Shown: positions 18,441-27,912 of the stretch, one piece after another
Layout of the letters: each line of letters begins with the position of its first letter
How positions within the stretch are numbered: position 1 is the stretch's first letter
Assembly (NCBI RefSeq): GCF_023701485.1
Contig: NZ_JAMQBK010000065.1
Span: 84,235-134,269 of the forward strand
DNA from: Aporhodopirellula aestuarii
GTDB lineage: Bacteria; Planctomycetota; Planctomycetia; Pirellulales; Pirellulaceae
Length of the DNA stretch: 50,035 bases
Direction of reading: 5' to 3'
Program-made: the position numbers and the translations under genes
The notes under the pieces: model-generated
The model's database searches: none
Told to the model about the DNA's origin: nothing
Seen by the model: the letters and a program-made list of their open reading frames with translations, nothing else

Positions 18441-18821
18441 TCAGTTCATTTTGCCGGCTAGGACGATCAGGCGATAAAATCCGAGCGAGAAACCGACGAA
18501 CAACCCGGCGATTCCCAGGTAAGGTGTTCCGTTGCCTAGCCAGTGATCGATCGCGTAACCGGCACCGCCGAGAATCAACGAGAAGCTCGCTAATTCAAAA
18601 CCGGCTGACGCCAAGTGCATGAGTGCTTGGCGATCTTCCACCGTTTCGGGGGCGACGGATGAGCGGTTGGGTTGTGATTTTGCGGAGGGATGGGGCGTGC
18701 CTGCCTGTTCTGCGTTTGCGGCAGTTGATTCGGACGCGGAGGAGGGGCTTCCGGGGGGGCTGCTCCCGTCAGGGTGCTTCTGTTCAGTTTCCGACTGGGA
18801 CGCGTCCGGTTCGATCGGCAT
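18441..18821 (-). CDS. AtpZ/AtpI-family small membrane protein
   Basis: A 126-residue protein. The first 60 residues are Ser/Pro/Ala-rich and probably disordered. The rest carries two hydrophobic segments, FELASFSLILGGAGYAID and LGIAGLFVGFSLGFYRLI, with the glycine pattern of the ATPase_gene1 family (AtpI/AtpZ). Family members lie at the head of atp operons and help assemble the c-ring or carry magnesium or calcium. No atp genes are seen next to it here, as the neighbours are pilT and a divergent DUF4912 gene. Assignment is by pattern only; a generic two-helix membrane protein is the alternative. Confidence 0.7.
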   Translation of the reverse strand: MPIEPDASQSETEQKHPDGSSPPGSPSSASESTAANAEQAGTPHPSAKSQPNRSSVAPETVEDRQALMHLASAGFELASFSLILGGAGYAIDHWLGNGTPYLGIAGLFVGFSLGFYRLIVLAGKMN

Positions 18822-19129
18822 GTGAACGATTCCTAGAAAAAATGCTGGCGTTCGCGACTTGCGTGTCTAGGTTGAGATTAAGGAAAAATTCGGTTCTGGA
18901 ACCTAATTGATTACACTTTTTAGGTCGAATTGTACAAATTAATCACCTAGCCCTAGAACCATTGGTGGTCCCTTGCCATAATGCTTGGGCAGCGAATTCT
19001 CCCATTACCAGAACCTTTAGGGGCTATTCTGGTGTTTGAGGCGAGCCGCCCTCGTCGGAGTTCTTCCTGCATGACAACTTTTGCACAAGTCCTGAGCTCG
19101 GTTTCAGGTCGAACTGACGAGGAATCCCC
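18822..19129. promoter_or_regulatory. Divergent intergenic region with palindromes
   Basis: This 308-base gap separates the divergent AtpI-like and DUF4912 genes and should hold both promoters. A palindrome GGTTCTGGAACC lies at 18892-18903. A looser dyad links GGTTCT here with AGAACC at 18955-18960, bracketing an AT-rich core. No clear -35/-10 pair was found. A Shine-Dalgarno-like GAGGAAT sits just before the 19130 start. Confidence 0.35.
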
Positions 19130-20533
19130 ATGATCACCAACGCAGACCTCAGTTCTCAAACCCGCCGGGAACTTGCCGAACTGGCAAAAAACTACGGTAT
19201 CGCCGGTTGGCATTCGATGCGGAAGGATGATTTGGTCAGCGAGATCACAAAAATCCAACGCCGACTCCGCCGTCAAGTCAGCGAGAAGAAAGCCACAGCG
19301 TCCACCAAGAAGGAAACGGCCGCTAAAACGTCGACCGCCAAGACTTCCACCGCCAAACGACGCAGCGGTGACGTGATCAGTCGGAGTTCGCCCGGATCGA
19401 CCGCGAAACGGGTGACGCTCAGCAGTTCGGCAAAATCGGAATCCTCCAAGAAGGTGAAGAAGCCGATCATGACCACGACGGCACTCTCAGCGTCATCATC
19501 GAGTGGAAGCTCGACGAAGTCGTCAGGTGTCAGCGGCCGGTCCAAGGCTCGCAAACCGGTCTCTCGCAACGACGTTCCTCTGCCAGAGTTGAGCGAACCC
19601 AAAGTCTCCGCGAAAACGCTTCGCATCCGCGCCGAAATGCGTCGACGGCGTGAGCTGATGCAAAAACGCAAAGATCTTTCGACCAGCACGTTGGTCGGCG
19701 GTGCCGCGGTTACCGACGGCGCCGAACGCCATCGCAGCACCACGCCGCACCGTGATCGGATCGTGTTGCTCGTTCGTGATTCGTTCTGGTTACAGGCCAG
19801 TTGGGAAATCACGCAAAGCAGCGTGCAACGTGCCCAATCGGCGTTGGCCGAACGATGGCATTCTGCAGTTCCGACCGTCCGGCTGCTAAGCGTCGGCGAC
19901 GTTTCGAGCAACCGAGCCGAAACCGTCAGCCGCGATATCCCTGTGCACGGTGGCGTGAGCACGTGGTATATCGACGTGCAAGACCCGCCGTCCCGCTACC
20001 GGGTCGCGATCGGGTATCTCACCGAAAGCGGTGAATTCCATTGCCTCTGTCGTAGCAATGTCGTTGAAACACCGGTTCCCGGTGACTGCGAGCGACTCGA
20101 TGAACACTGGCAAGACATCGCGGAAGACTACGAGCGAATCTACGCTCTCAGTGGTGGACTGGAATCGGGTAGTGGCGAGTTACGCGAAGCGTTCGAAGGC
20201 CGGCTGCAACGTCGGATGCCCTATCCTGCTGACTCGGGTAGCATGACGGGCGATCCCTCGTTGCTACGTCAGTCGAAACTGCGTCTGGATGTCGAAGCCG
20301 AATTGATTGTGTACGGGAAATCGGATCCGACTGCCTCGGTGATGGTTTCCGGGCACCCGGTGAAACTGCAGAAGGATGGTGCGTTCACGGTGAGACTCGA
20401 ATTCCCTGACAAACGCCAAGTTCTGCCGATCACGGCTGAGACTCGTGATGGATTGCGGCAACGCACCACCGTGATTGCGGTCGAACGCAATACCAAGGTG
20501 ATGGACACCGTTGAGCTGCAAGAGAACAACTAG
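19130..20533 (+). CDS. DUF4912 protein with Rho_N-like N-terminus
   Basis: A 467-residue protein in three parts. Residues 5-48 resemble the Rho termination factor N-terminal/SAP-like helix-extended-loop-helix fold (SSQTRRELAELAKNYGI followed by KDDLVSEITKIQ). Residues 50-185 are a basic Lys/Ser/Thr-rich linker, probably disordered. Residues 205-465 match the DUF4912 family, with a stretch DSFWLQASWEITQSSVQRAQ and a C-terminal beta-rich part. The function is unknown; the N-terminal fold and basic linker suggest nucleic-acid contact. It starts at ATG 19130 with GAGGAAT upstream and is followed by a strong terminator, so it is probably a single-gene unit. Confidence 0.8.
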   Translation: MITNADLSSQTRRELAELAKNYGIAGWHSMRKDDLVSEITKIQRRLRRQVSEKKATASTKKETAAKTSTAKTSTAKRRSGDVISRSSPGSTAKRVTLSSSAKSESSKKVKKPIMTTTALSASSSSGSSTKSSGVSGRSKARKPVSRNDVPLPELSEPKVSAKTLRIRAEMRRRRELMQKRKDLSTSTLVGGAAVTDGAERHRSTTPHRDRIVLLVRDSFWLQASWEITQSSVQRAQSALAERWHSAVPTVRLLSVGDVSSNRAETVSRDIPVHGGVSTWYIDVQDPPSRYRVAIGYLTESGEFHCLCRSNVVETPVPGDCERLDEHWQDIAEDYERIYALSGGLESGSGELREAFEGRLQRRMPYPADSGSMTGDPSLLRQSKLRLDVEAELIVYGKSDPTASVMVSGHPVKLQKDGAFTVRLEFPDKRQVLPITAETRDGLRQRTTVIAVERNTKVMDTVELQENN

Positions 20534-20563
20534 CGAACCAACAGGCTCCCTTTTGAATCCGCT

Positions 20564-20600
20564 AAAACCGAAGTCTTTTCAAGACTTCGGTTTTTCTTTT
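20564..20600 (+). terminator. Intrinsic terminator after the DUF4912 gene
   Basis: A perfect 14-bp stem, 20564-20577 with 20581-20594, closes a three-base TTC loop. The descending arm ends in TTTT and is followed by TCTTTT. It lies 30 bases after the DUF4912 stop. The A-run on the ascending side could also serve leftward transcripts. Confidence 0.85.
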
Positions 20601-20755
20601 GTCGGTATCGTCCTGTCGCGGGGAGGGAAATCTCTCACTGATCGGCAAGCCAGCGGATCTGTGCGATAATATCGCGATACCGCCGCTGGCGAGCGAACCC
20701 GAGTTCGGTAAGCCGCGTGCATCCCACCTCCTATGCCCAAAGGCCCCTCCGCACC

Positions 20756-21535
20756 ATGAAGTTTCCCGCCAATTCCCTCGCCCATCTGACGCTCGCATTC
20801 GCCATCTCACTTTCGGCTGTGTCAGGCACGGTTGACGCCGATGAGTCAGCGGCTTCACCAAGCAAGCCGCTGAACGTGCTTTTGATCACGAGTGGGTGCT
20901 GTCACGATTATGATTTTCAATCCAAGTCACTTCAGTTGGCTGCCGAGAAGGCTGGCGTGAAAGCGGCGTGGACGGTTGTCTCTCAAGGCGGCAAGGGAAC
21001 CCACGCCGAGATCGATTTCTACGACAACGCCGATTGGGCCAAAGGCTTTGATGTCGTGGTCCACAATGAGTGTTTTGCCGCGACCACGTCGCCGGAGTAA
21101 ATCCGCAAGATCACAACCGCCCACCACGCGGGAGTGCCCGCCGTCGTGATTCACTGTGCCATGCACACTTATCGCGACGCAAAAATCGATGATTGGCGAG
21201 AGTTTCTCGGCGTGACCAGTCGCCGCCATGAGCATCAGGCTCATTACGGTGTCGAAGTAGTCGCCGCGGATCATCCGGTCATGCGTGAATTCCCCGAGCC
21301 GTATGCGACTCCGATGGACGAGCTGTACGTGATCGAAAAAGTGTGGCCGAACACGACGGTGCTCGCCAAATCAAAGAGCCAGGTGACCGATAAATGGCAC
21401 CCCGTCGTTTGGACGAACCGGTACGGCGATGCACGCGTGTTTGGCACGACTTACGGTCATTCACGAGAAACGTTTGAGGATGAGACGTATCTCGCGATGC
21501 TCGTTCGCGGCATGGTTTGGGCAGCCGGTCAGTAG
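20756..21535 (+). pseudogene. ThuA-like protein gene interrupted by one in-frame stop
   Basis: Reading one frame from ATG 20756 gives a signal peptide, LNVLLITSGCCHDYDFQ and VVVHNECFA, then a TAA at 21098-21100. In the same frame it continues with IRKITTAHHAGVPAVVIHC, AMHTYR and a complete ThuA-like C-terminus to 21535. Together this is about 260 codons, the length expected of a secreted planctomycete ThuA (trehalose utilisation-like) domain protein. Nothing is missing and there is no frameshift. The stop sits where family members usually have an aromatic residue after Pro-Glu, so a single TAC/TAT to TAA change explains it. It may be a young pseudogene or a sequence error. The enzymatic role of secreted ThuA proteins is not established. 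Confidence 0.85.
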
Positions 21536-21603
21536 CTCAATTGATCGGTTGCGGGGACTTCGGCTAGGCTAGGCGGTTTTCTCAATCGTCGGAAAGCCAA
21601 GCC

Positions 21604-22983
21604 ATGCCCCGCACCCTGATTCGAAACGCTTCTATTGTCTTGCCCGGGGACGGGCTGCGGTCCGCCTCCGGCGAAATTCGCACCGGAAACGTGCTTGTCG
21701 GCGATGGGCAAATTCTCGACATCGACGCGTCGGATTCGGCGGCCTGCGATGAAGTGATTGATGCGACGGGATTGCATCTCCTACCCGGCGTGATCGACGA
21801 TCAGGTTCACTTTCGCGAACCCGGGCTGACCCACAAGGAAGATCTCGCAACGGCTAGTCACGCGTGCGCCGCAGGTGGCGTGACTTCGTTTCTGGAGATG
21901 CCTAACACCAAACCTCCCGCGATCACGATCGAGGGAGTTCGTGACAAAGAACGGCTCGCGTCGGAAAAGTCGCTGGTCAATTTTGGGTTCTACATCGGTG
22001 CGACGCCTGACAACGCGGACGAACTTGCCCGAGCGACCGAAGTTCCAGGGATCAAGATTTTTATAGGCAGCAGTACGGGCAATCTGTTGGTTGACGAACA
22101 GGAGGCCCTGGAGCGGATCTTTGCCGAAACCACGCTCCCGATCTGTTCGCATTGCGAAGACGAATCGACCGTTCGTGCCAATACCGAAAAGTTTAAGGGC
22201 ACCACCGACATTGCCGATCACTCGCGTATCCGTGATGAGCAGGCAGCCATGATCGCAACCGCTCGTGCTACTGACCTGGCACGGCGACACCGTCACCGGT
22301 TCCACGTGCTGCATGTCTCAACAGCGGCTGAGCTCGTTTATCTGAAAGATCCGTCGCCCTACCTCACCGCGGAAGTTTGTCCGCACCACCTATTCTTTAA
22401 CGTCGATGACTATCCGCGACTGGGTAGTCGGATTCAGATGAACCCGTCGATCAAGACGGCGGCCGATAACGCGGGTTTGTGGCAGGCGCTGCTCGACGAC
22501 GTGATCCAAGTGATCGCGACGGATCACGCGCCGCATACACTCGAGGAAAAGTCACAGCCGTACCCAAGCAGTCCTTCGGGTTTACCGGCGGTCGAAAACT
22601 CGCTGGCGTTAATGCTCAATCAAGTTCAGTTGGGCAAAGTCGGCGTGCAGCAGATCGCACACTGGATGAGCGACGCGCCGGCGCGGGTTTGGGGGATGAC
22701 CGCCAAGGGCCGGATCGCTGAAGGCTATGATGCCGATCTCGTATTAGTTGACCTCCAGGAGTCGCGAACGATTCAGGATCAAGCTCAACACACCAAGAAC
22801 CGTTGGAGTCCTTGGCACGGCGAGACCTTGACCGGGTGGCCCGTTAGGACGTTCGTCAACGGTCGTCAGGTATGGTCGTCGGAAGCCGGGTTCGACGAAA
22901 CGGCCAGAGGCACCAAGCCGACGTTTGATCATAGCCGTGGAGGTTATTGGGCCACGGCGGGCGGCATCGGCCCGCGACAATAA
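21604..22983 (+). CDS. pyrC: Dihydroorotase
   Basis: A 459-residue amidohydrolase of the type I (PyrC/AllB-like) dihydroorotase group. The first metal motif is [16 protein letters not shown], and the second is ATDHAPHT with the catalytic Asp. Conserved His residues appear in SHCEDE and VLHVSTA. It closes N-carbamoyl-aspartate to dihydroorotate in pyrimidine synthesis in the cytoplasm. The position usually held by the carbamylated metal-bridging Lys appears to be the Lys of [11 protein letters not shown], later in the sequence than in long type I enzymes, as in the Gly-Ser-Ser subgroup. Neighbours are unrelated, so it is probably a single gene. Allantoinase is the main alternative, less likely by the HFREPG motif. 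Confidence 0.9.
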   Translation: MPRTLIRNASIVLPGDGLRSASGEIRTGNVLVGDGQILDIDASDSAACDEVIDATGLHLLPGVIDDQVHFREPGLTHKEDLATASHACAAGGVTSFLEMPNTKPPAITIEGVRDKERLASEKSLVNFGFYIGATPDNADELARATEVPGIKIFIGSSTGNLLVDEQEALERIFAETTLPICSHCEDESTVRANTEKFKGTTDIADHSRIRDEQAAMIATARATDLARRHRHRFHVLHVSTAAELVYLKDPSPYLTAEVCPHHLFFNVDDYPRLGSRIQMNPSIKTAADNAGLWQALLDDVIQVIATDHAPHTLEEKSQPYPSSPSGLPAVENSLALMLNQVQLGKVGVQQIAHWMSDAPARVWGMTAKGRIAEGYDADLVLVDLQESRTIQDQAQHTKNRWSPWHGETLTGWPVRTFVNGRQVWSSEAGFDETARGTKPTFDHSRGGYWATAGGIGPRQ

Positions 22984-23042
22984 CTCGGCTCACGTCTCGC
23001 GATTCTGATCAAATATCCGCCACGACCGCCGAATTAGTTAAG

Positions 23043-23070
23043 TTGACATATCGTGAAGTGACGATATAAT
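23043..23070 (+). promoter_or_regulatory. Consensus sigma70 promoter upstream of the RND genes
   Basis: TTGACA at 23043-23048 and TATAAT at 23065-23070 both match the E. coli consensus perfectly, with a 16-bp spacer. Transcription would begin near 23077 and leave a leader of about 170 bases before the adaptor gene. Such a perfect promoter is rare in this window and suggests strong expression held in check by a repressor. Confidence 0.8.
23048..23067. promoter_or_regulatory. Inverted repeat (candidate operator) inside the promoter
   Basis: ATATCGT (23048-23054) and ACGATAT (23061-23067) form a perfect 7-bp inverted repeat with a six-base spacer. It covers the space between -35 and -10 and overlaps both hexamers. 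ATA...TAT ends of this type are common for ArsR-family repressors, but no ArsR gene is in the window. Confidence 0.65.
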
Positions 23071-23114
23071 CCGCCAGGTCGTGTAGGGACCAGGTGGCTG
23101 GGCCAAGTTCGCGT

Positions 23115-23185
23115 GGTGAGAAGGTGTGTTTGTTTGAAAGCACACTTCCGATTGAAAAAAACGCGGGGCCTCACCGGTTTTTTTT
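23115..23185 (+). promoter_or_regulatory. Leader hairpin followed by T8 (possible attenuator)
   Basis: In the transcribed leader, GGTGAG (23115-23120) can pair with CTCACC (23170-23175), enclosing a smaller stem AGGTGTG/CACACTT. The outer stem is followed by GG and eight T residues at 23178-23185. This resembles a weak terminator or attenuator ahead of the adaptor gene. No known riboswitch was recognised. Confidence 0.35.
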
Positions 23186-23248
23186 GCGATGAAATATCGG
23201 CGACCCGCGACATAACGACGCATCGATTTATGATCAGGCAACCATCCG

Positions 23249-24352
23249 ATGAAAACTGACGCCCTCAAGATTTGGCTCCGGCACTCCGTTCGGTTGCTCT
23301 CCGTCATCGGTGCGATGGTCGCCCTGGTCGCGACGATCGCTTGGCTGTCAGGCATGTTCGAGGAGAAAATCGAACCCGGTTGGACGCAGGCGACCGGTAC
23401 TGAGTTGACCGATCAGCCGACGGATGTCGTGCACGAGGTCGAAAAGTCGTACGTCGAAGAGGCCGTGGGAACGCTCAAAGCGTCCAGCCGCATGATCGTC
23501 AGTTCGAAATTATTGGCGACGATCGACGAAGTCACCGTGGCGGCCGGTGATGAGGTCGAGAAAGGACAATTGTTGGTGCGGCTCGATGATAAGGAATATC
23601 AAAGTCGCTTGGCGCAGGCGAACCGAGCTCTGGAAGCAGCCACCGCGAATGCAGAACAGGCCGAAAAACAGTTCGCGCGGATGCAAACGTTGATCCAACA
23701 GAATGCCGCATCGCGTTCGGATTTCGATAACGCGAGTCGAGATTTGCAGGTGACGATCGCGGACGAATCCCGAGCGAGACAAGCGATGCGAGAAGCCGAA
23801 GTGATGTTGTCTTACACCACCATCACATCCGCCAAGAATGGCCGCATCGTTGATCGCACTGCCGAACCGGGAGACATCGTTCAGCCGGGGCAACCGATCT
23901 TGACGCTCTACGATGCCAGTTCGCTGCGTCTCGAAGCTCCCGTGATGGAACATCTCGCCGTCAAGCTTCACGCCGGAGATGAATTGCAGGTACGAGTCGA
24001 TGCGCTCGATCGAACGTTTGCTGCCGTGGTCGACGAGATCGTGCCGCAAGCGGACGCGCCGAGCCGATCGTTCTTGGTTAAAGCCAGCCTGCCAAAATCC
24101 GAAGACTTATACGAGGGCATGTTCGGCCGATTGTTGATCCCAGCTGGCGAGCGACGGCATCTGTGTTTGGATTCCGACGCGGTCGTGCGGATCGGACAAC
24201 TCGAATTTGTCGACGTCGTCTTGCCGGACGGCAACATCGAACGGCGTTTGATCAACAGCGGACAACTGGGGATGCCAGGCCGACAAGAGGTGCTCAGCGG
24301 CGTGGATGTCGGCGAGCGTGTGGTGCTCCACTCACGATCGAATGAGGATTGA
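23249..24352 (+). CDS. RND efflux periplasmic adaptor subunit (HlyD/MFP family)
   Basis: A 367-residue membrane fusion protein. An N-terminal hydrophobic segment (about 13-33, LLSVIGAMVALVATIAWLSG) anchors it in the inner membrane or acts as a signal. The biotinyl-lipoyl-like halves are visible as SSKLLATIDEVTVAAGDEVEKG and AKNGRIVDRTAEPGDIVQPG, flanking an alpha-helical hairpin (about 120-185) rich in Ala, Gln and Glu. It bridges the RND pump to an outer membrane channel. The permease gene follows after 173 bases. No TolC-like outer membrane gene is present nearby. The gene is preceded by a consensus promoter with an internal inverted repeat. Confidence 0.9.
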   Translation: MKTDALKIWLRHSVRLLSVIGAMVALVATIAWLSGMFEEKIEPGWTQATGTELTDQPTDVVHEVEKSYVEEAVGTLKASSRMIVSSKLLATIDEVTVAAGDEVEKGQLLVRLDDKEYQSRLAQANRALEAATANAEQAEKQFARMQTLIQQNAASRSDFDNASRDLQVTIADESRARQAMREAEVMLSYTTITSAKNGRIVDRTAEPGDIVQPGQPILTLYDASSLRLEAPVMEHLAVKLHAGDELQVRVDALDRTFAAVVDEIVPQADAPSRSFLVKASLPKSEDLYEGMFGRLLIPAGERRHLCLDSDAVVRIGQLEFVDVVLPDGNIERRLINSGQLGMPGRQEVLSGVDVGERVVLHSRSNED

Positions 24353-24525
24353 GTTTTATATTCAAGGGGAGTCGTGCAAAACGCGAACTTGGATGGCCAG
24401 CCTGTTTCCAACGACTGACCCGTTCAAAAGAGGAATCTGCCAGTCTGATTGTTTAAGTTCATCATGAGTGTCATACGACTGACACGCCTCGATCGATAAT
24501 CCGTTGCACCCAAGTGTCTGTACCG

Positions 24526-27500
24526 ATGGAAAACCAAGACCAATCCCCGATATTGACTCGCATCGTCGAGATCTTCTTGCGCGGCGATGTGGCAATCATG
24601 TTGATCGTGGTATCGCTGATGTTGGGAGCAGCGTCGTTGGTATTGACTCCCCGTGAAGAGGAGCCGCAGATTGTTGTCCCGATGGCGGACGTGATGGTCA
24701 ATGCACCGGGACTATCGGCCTCCGAGGTGGAGCGTCAAGTTACCGATCGGATCGAAAAACTCCTGTATCAAATCGACGGCGTGGAGTACGTCTATTCGAT
24801 GTCGCGTCCAGGTGCGAGCATCGTCACCGTGCGGTTTTATGTCGGTGAGGACCGCGAAGATTCGTTGGTCAAACTGTACAACAAAATTGATTCCTCGATC
24901 GATTTGATTCCACCGACGGTGGAGTCTTGGGTGGTCAAGCCGATCGAAGTCGATGACGTTCCGATTGTGATTGCGACATTGTGGTCAGAGCAAACGGAAC
25001 GATACGGCGATCATGAACTGCGTCGCATCGCAGAAGAACTCCAGCACAAGTTGCAATCGATTCCAAACACGAATCGCGTGGAAGTGATCGGGGGACGGCC
25101 CCGCCGGATCAACGTGCGGTTGGACGCGCAGCGGATGGCGGCACATCAAACGTCGCCATTGCAAGTCGCCAACGCGTTGCAATTAAGCAACGTCACACGA
25201 CGCAACGGAAACTTTTCACAACAGAACGAATCATTTAATGTTGAAACGGGCACCTTCATTCGAGGCGTGGATGATCTGCGGGAAATCGTTGTTGGCGTTA
25301 ATGGCAACCGACCCGTTTATCTCAAAAATATCGCCTCCGTGATCGATGGGCCGGCTGAAGCGGAGAGTTACAGTTGGATCGGTTTCGGCCCGGCGGATCG
25401 TGCCGTTGAGAGCAACGGAGGCGGCGGCGAACCGTCCGCTGGACCGGTCGATTCGGACGGTGTGAATTCGATCGCCGAGACTTTTCCGGCGGTAAACATC
25501 TCCGTCGCCAAACGCAAAGGCACCAACGCGGTACACGTTGCCGAAGCGGTGGATGCCAAGATGAGCCAACTCGCCGCAACACACTTGCCCGACGGAGTGC
25601 AGTACCGGATCACGCGAGATTATGGCGAAACCGCCAACGACAAGGTGAACGAGTTGGTCGAGGGGTTAGTCGTCGCGGTCTTAACCGTGATCGGGTTGAT
25701 CGGTTTGACGATGGGATGGCGTCCGGCACTCGTTATCGCACTAGCCATTCCTGTTTGCTATAGCCTGACCCTGTTCATCAACCTGATGGTCGGCTATTCC
25801 ATTAATCGCGTCACGATGTTTGCGTTAATCTTGTCATTGGGATTGCTCGTCGACGATCCGATTACCGATGTGGAGAACATCGCCCGATATTTTGCGATGA
25901 AAATCTTGCCGCCGCGCGCGTCTGTTTTGCGAGCGGTGCAGGAAGTTCGCCCAGCGTTGTTGTTGTCGACGCTCGCGATCATTGCGAGTTTTCTGCCGTT
26001 GGCGTTCATCACGGGGATGATGGGGCCGTACATGGGACCGATGGCATTGAACGTTCCATTGACCGTGACGATATCGACATTGGTCGCATTTGTGATCACA
26101 CCTTGGTTGGCGATGGTTTCATTGAAGCAGATGAATGACGCCCATTCGGAGGAGAGCGGATACGACGTTACCAAGACCCCGCTTTATCGGTTGTCACGCT
26201 TCGTGTTGTCGCCGATCCTTAAAGGACGCGCAATGGCGTGGGGTGTGTTGTTGGCGGTCGGTGTGATGTTGGCAGCCGCGATGATCTTGCCGGTGCTTCG
26301 CATGGTGCCAGTCAAGATGCTGCCGTATGACAATAAGAACGAATTCCAAATCGTTATCGACATGCCCGAGAACACCACGCTCGAACGCACCGACGCGGTC
26401 GCTCGACGGTTGGGGACTTATATCGGTGGATTGTCCGAGGTGCGTGATTACGAAGTTTTCGTGGGTCTCAGTTCGCCGATCGATTTTAACGGACTCGTGC
26501 GTCATTATTTCTTGCGAGAAGGCAACAACGTCGCGGACATCCGCGTCAATTTGGTCGACAAGGATCACCGCGTGCAGCAATCACACGAGCTGATCTTGCG
26601 GATTCGTAATGATGTCACGCGGCTGGCGGAGTCGATGGGTGCGAACGTGAAGCTGGTGGAAGTCCCTCCCGGACCACCGGTGTTGTCGTCGATTACGGCC
26701 GAGGTTTATGGGCCACCTGAGGATGACTATGCCGATCAGATTGCGTTGGCACGCCGTGTGGAACAACGCATGGCCCTTGAACCGGGGTTGGTCGATCTCG
26801 ATGTCAGTGCCGAAGACGATCAGGTGCGATATGTGTTCGAAACTGACAAGCCCAAAGCGGCCTTGTCAGGGATCTCGACGCAAACAATCGCCGATACCGT
26901 CGCCGCTGTCTTGAGTGGGACGCGGGCGACGGTGCTGCACCTGCCCGATGAAGTCGAACCGTTGTGGATCGAGTTGAGGCTACCGCGGGAAAGCCGCTCG
27001 GCGCTCGATGATTTGGAAGAGGTGTATGTCAAGGGTGATGGAGGGCAAGTCGTTCAGCTCGGTTCGCTCGGCAAGTTTCGCTCGGCGGTCGAAGACAAAA
27101 CCATCTATCACAAGAATCTGAAGCGTGTCGTCTACGTCTATGCGGAAGTCGCCGGTCGCCCACCCGCCGATGCGATTATGGATATGGAATTTGACCGCAT
27201 CGATGGCACCGCCGGAGCCGTGTCGGTCGGAAACAGCGAGGCAGTCATCCCGTTGGATGAGCGTTCGTGGTTGTCGATGGGAGGCGGTGTGCCGTGGGTC
27301 GTGCCCGACGGGTATTCCGTTGTTTGGTCCGGCGAAGGTGAATGGGATATCACTTTGGACGTGTTCCGCGATCTCGGCATGGCGTTTGGGGCGGCACTCT
27401 TAGGCATCTTTGTGATTTTGATGTTTCAAACCGGCTCGCGCATTTTGCCTGTGTTGATCATGCTCGCGATCCCGCTAACGATGATCGGCATCATGCCCGG

Positions 27501-27912
27501 ATTTTGGTTGTTGAACGTGCTCACGGATAGGCCGATTGGTGGGCATCCCAACCCGGTGTTCTTTACCGCGACGGCGATGATCGGGATGATCGCGCTGGCT
27601 GGGATCGTGGTTCGCAACTCGGTTGTTTTGATCGACTTTATTCACCTAGCCCAAGCCGAAGGTCACGACCTGCGAGAGTGCATCATTCGTTCGGTTGCGG
27701 TGCGCACGCGACCGATTTTGTTGACCGCGGGAACGACGCTGCTCGCGAACTGGGTGATCACACTGGATCCTGTCTTTTCGGGCCTAGCATGGGCAATCAT
27801 TTTCGGAATCCTGACGTCTACCGGATTCACGCTTGTGGTCATCCCAGCAGCCTATTGGCTGCTGTATCAAGGAAAGGAAGATTCTGCAGAGAGCGCAGCT
27901 TCCATCACTTAA
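24526..27912 (+). CDS. RND efflux transporter permease
   Basis: A large inner-membrane pump of 1128 residues with the duplicated RND layout: one helix, a long periplasmic loop and six helices, twice. The TM4 motif is SLGLLVDDPITDVENIARY and keeps both proton-relay aspartates. The TM10 region reads LAGIVVRNSVVLIDF, where AcrB has Lys940 and this protein has Arg. It resembles a branch of uncharacterised AcrB-like pumps rather than the metal (CusA) branch, and its substrate is unknown. A Gly/Ser/Pro-rich insert (about 288-312) lies in the first periplasmic part. ATG 24526 is preferred; a GTG at 24514 adds four residues. Its stop overlaps the convergent thioredoxin-fold gene by eight bases. Confidence 0.92.
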   Translation: MENQDQSPILTRIVEIFLRGDVAIMLIVVSLMLGAASLVLTPREEEPQIVVPMADVMVNAPGLSASEVERQVTDRIEKLLYQIDGVEYVYSMSRPGASIVTVRFYVGEDREDSLVKLYNKIDSSIDLIPPTVESWVVKPIEVDDVPIVIATLWSEQTERYGDHELRRIAEELQHKLQSIPNTNRVEVIGGRPRRINVRLDAQRMAAHQTSPLQVANALQLSNVTRRNGNFSQQNESFNVETGTFIRGVDDLREIVVGVNGNRPVYLKNIASVIDGPAEAESYSWIGFGPADRAVESNGGGGEPSAGPVDSDGVNSIAETFPAVNISVAKRKGTNAVHVAEAVDAKMSQLAATHLPDGVQYRITRDYGETANDKVNELVEGLVVAVLTVIGLIGLTMGWRPALVIALAIPVCYSLTLFINLMVGYSINRVTMFALILSLGLLVDDPITDVENIARYFAMKILPPRASVLRAVQEVRPALLLSTLAIIASFLPLAFITGMMGPYMGPMALNVPLTVTISTLVAFVITPWLAMVSLKQMNDAHSEESGYDVTKTPLYRLSRFVLSPILKGRAMAWGVLLAVGVMLAAAMILPVLRMVPVKMLPYDNKNEFQIVIDMPENTTLERTDAVARRLGTYIGGLSEVRDYEVFVGLSSPIDFNGLVRHYFLREGNNVADIRVNLVDKDHRVQQSHELILRIRNDVTRLAESMGANVKLVEVPPGPPVLSSITAEVYGPPEDDYADQIALARRVEQRMALEPGLVDLDVSAEDDQVRYVFETDKPKAALSGISTQTIADTVAAVLSGTRATVLHLPDEVEPLWIELRLPRESRSALDDLEEVYVKGDGGQVVQLGSLGKFRSAVEDKTIYHKNLKRVVYVYAEVAGRPPADAIMDMEFDRIDGTAGAVSVGNSEAVIPLDERSWLSMGGGVPWVVPDGYSVVWSGEGEWDITLDVFRDLGMAFGAALLGIFVILMFQTGSRILPVLIMLAIPLTMIGIMPGFWLLNVLTDRPIGGHPNPVFFTATAMIGMIALAGIVVRNSVVLIDFIHLAQAEGHDLRECIIRSVAVRTRPILLTAGTTLLANWVITLDPVFSGLAWAIIFGILTSTGFTLVVIPAAYWLLYQGKEDSAESAASIT

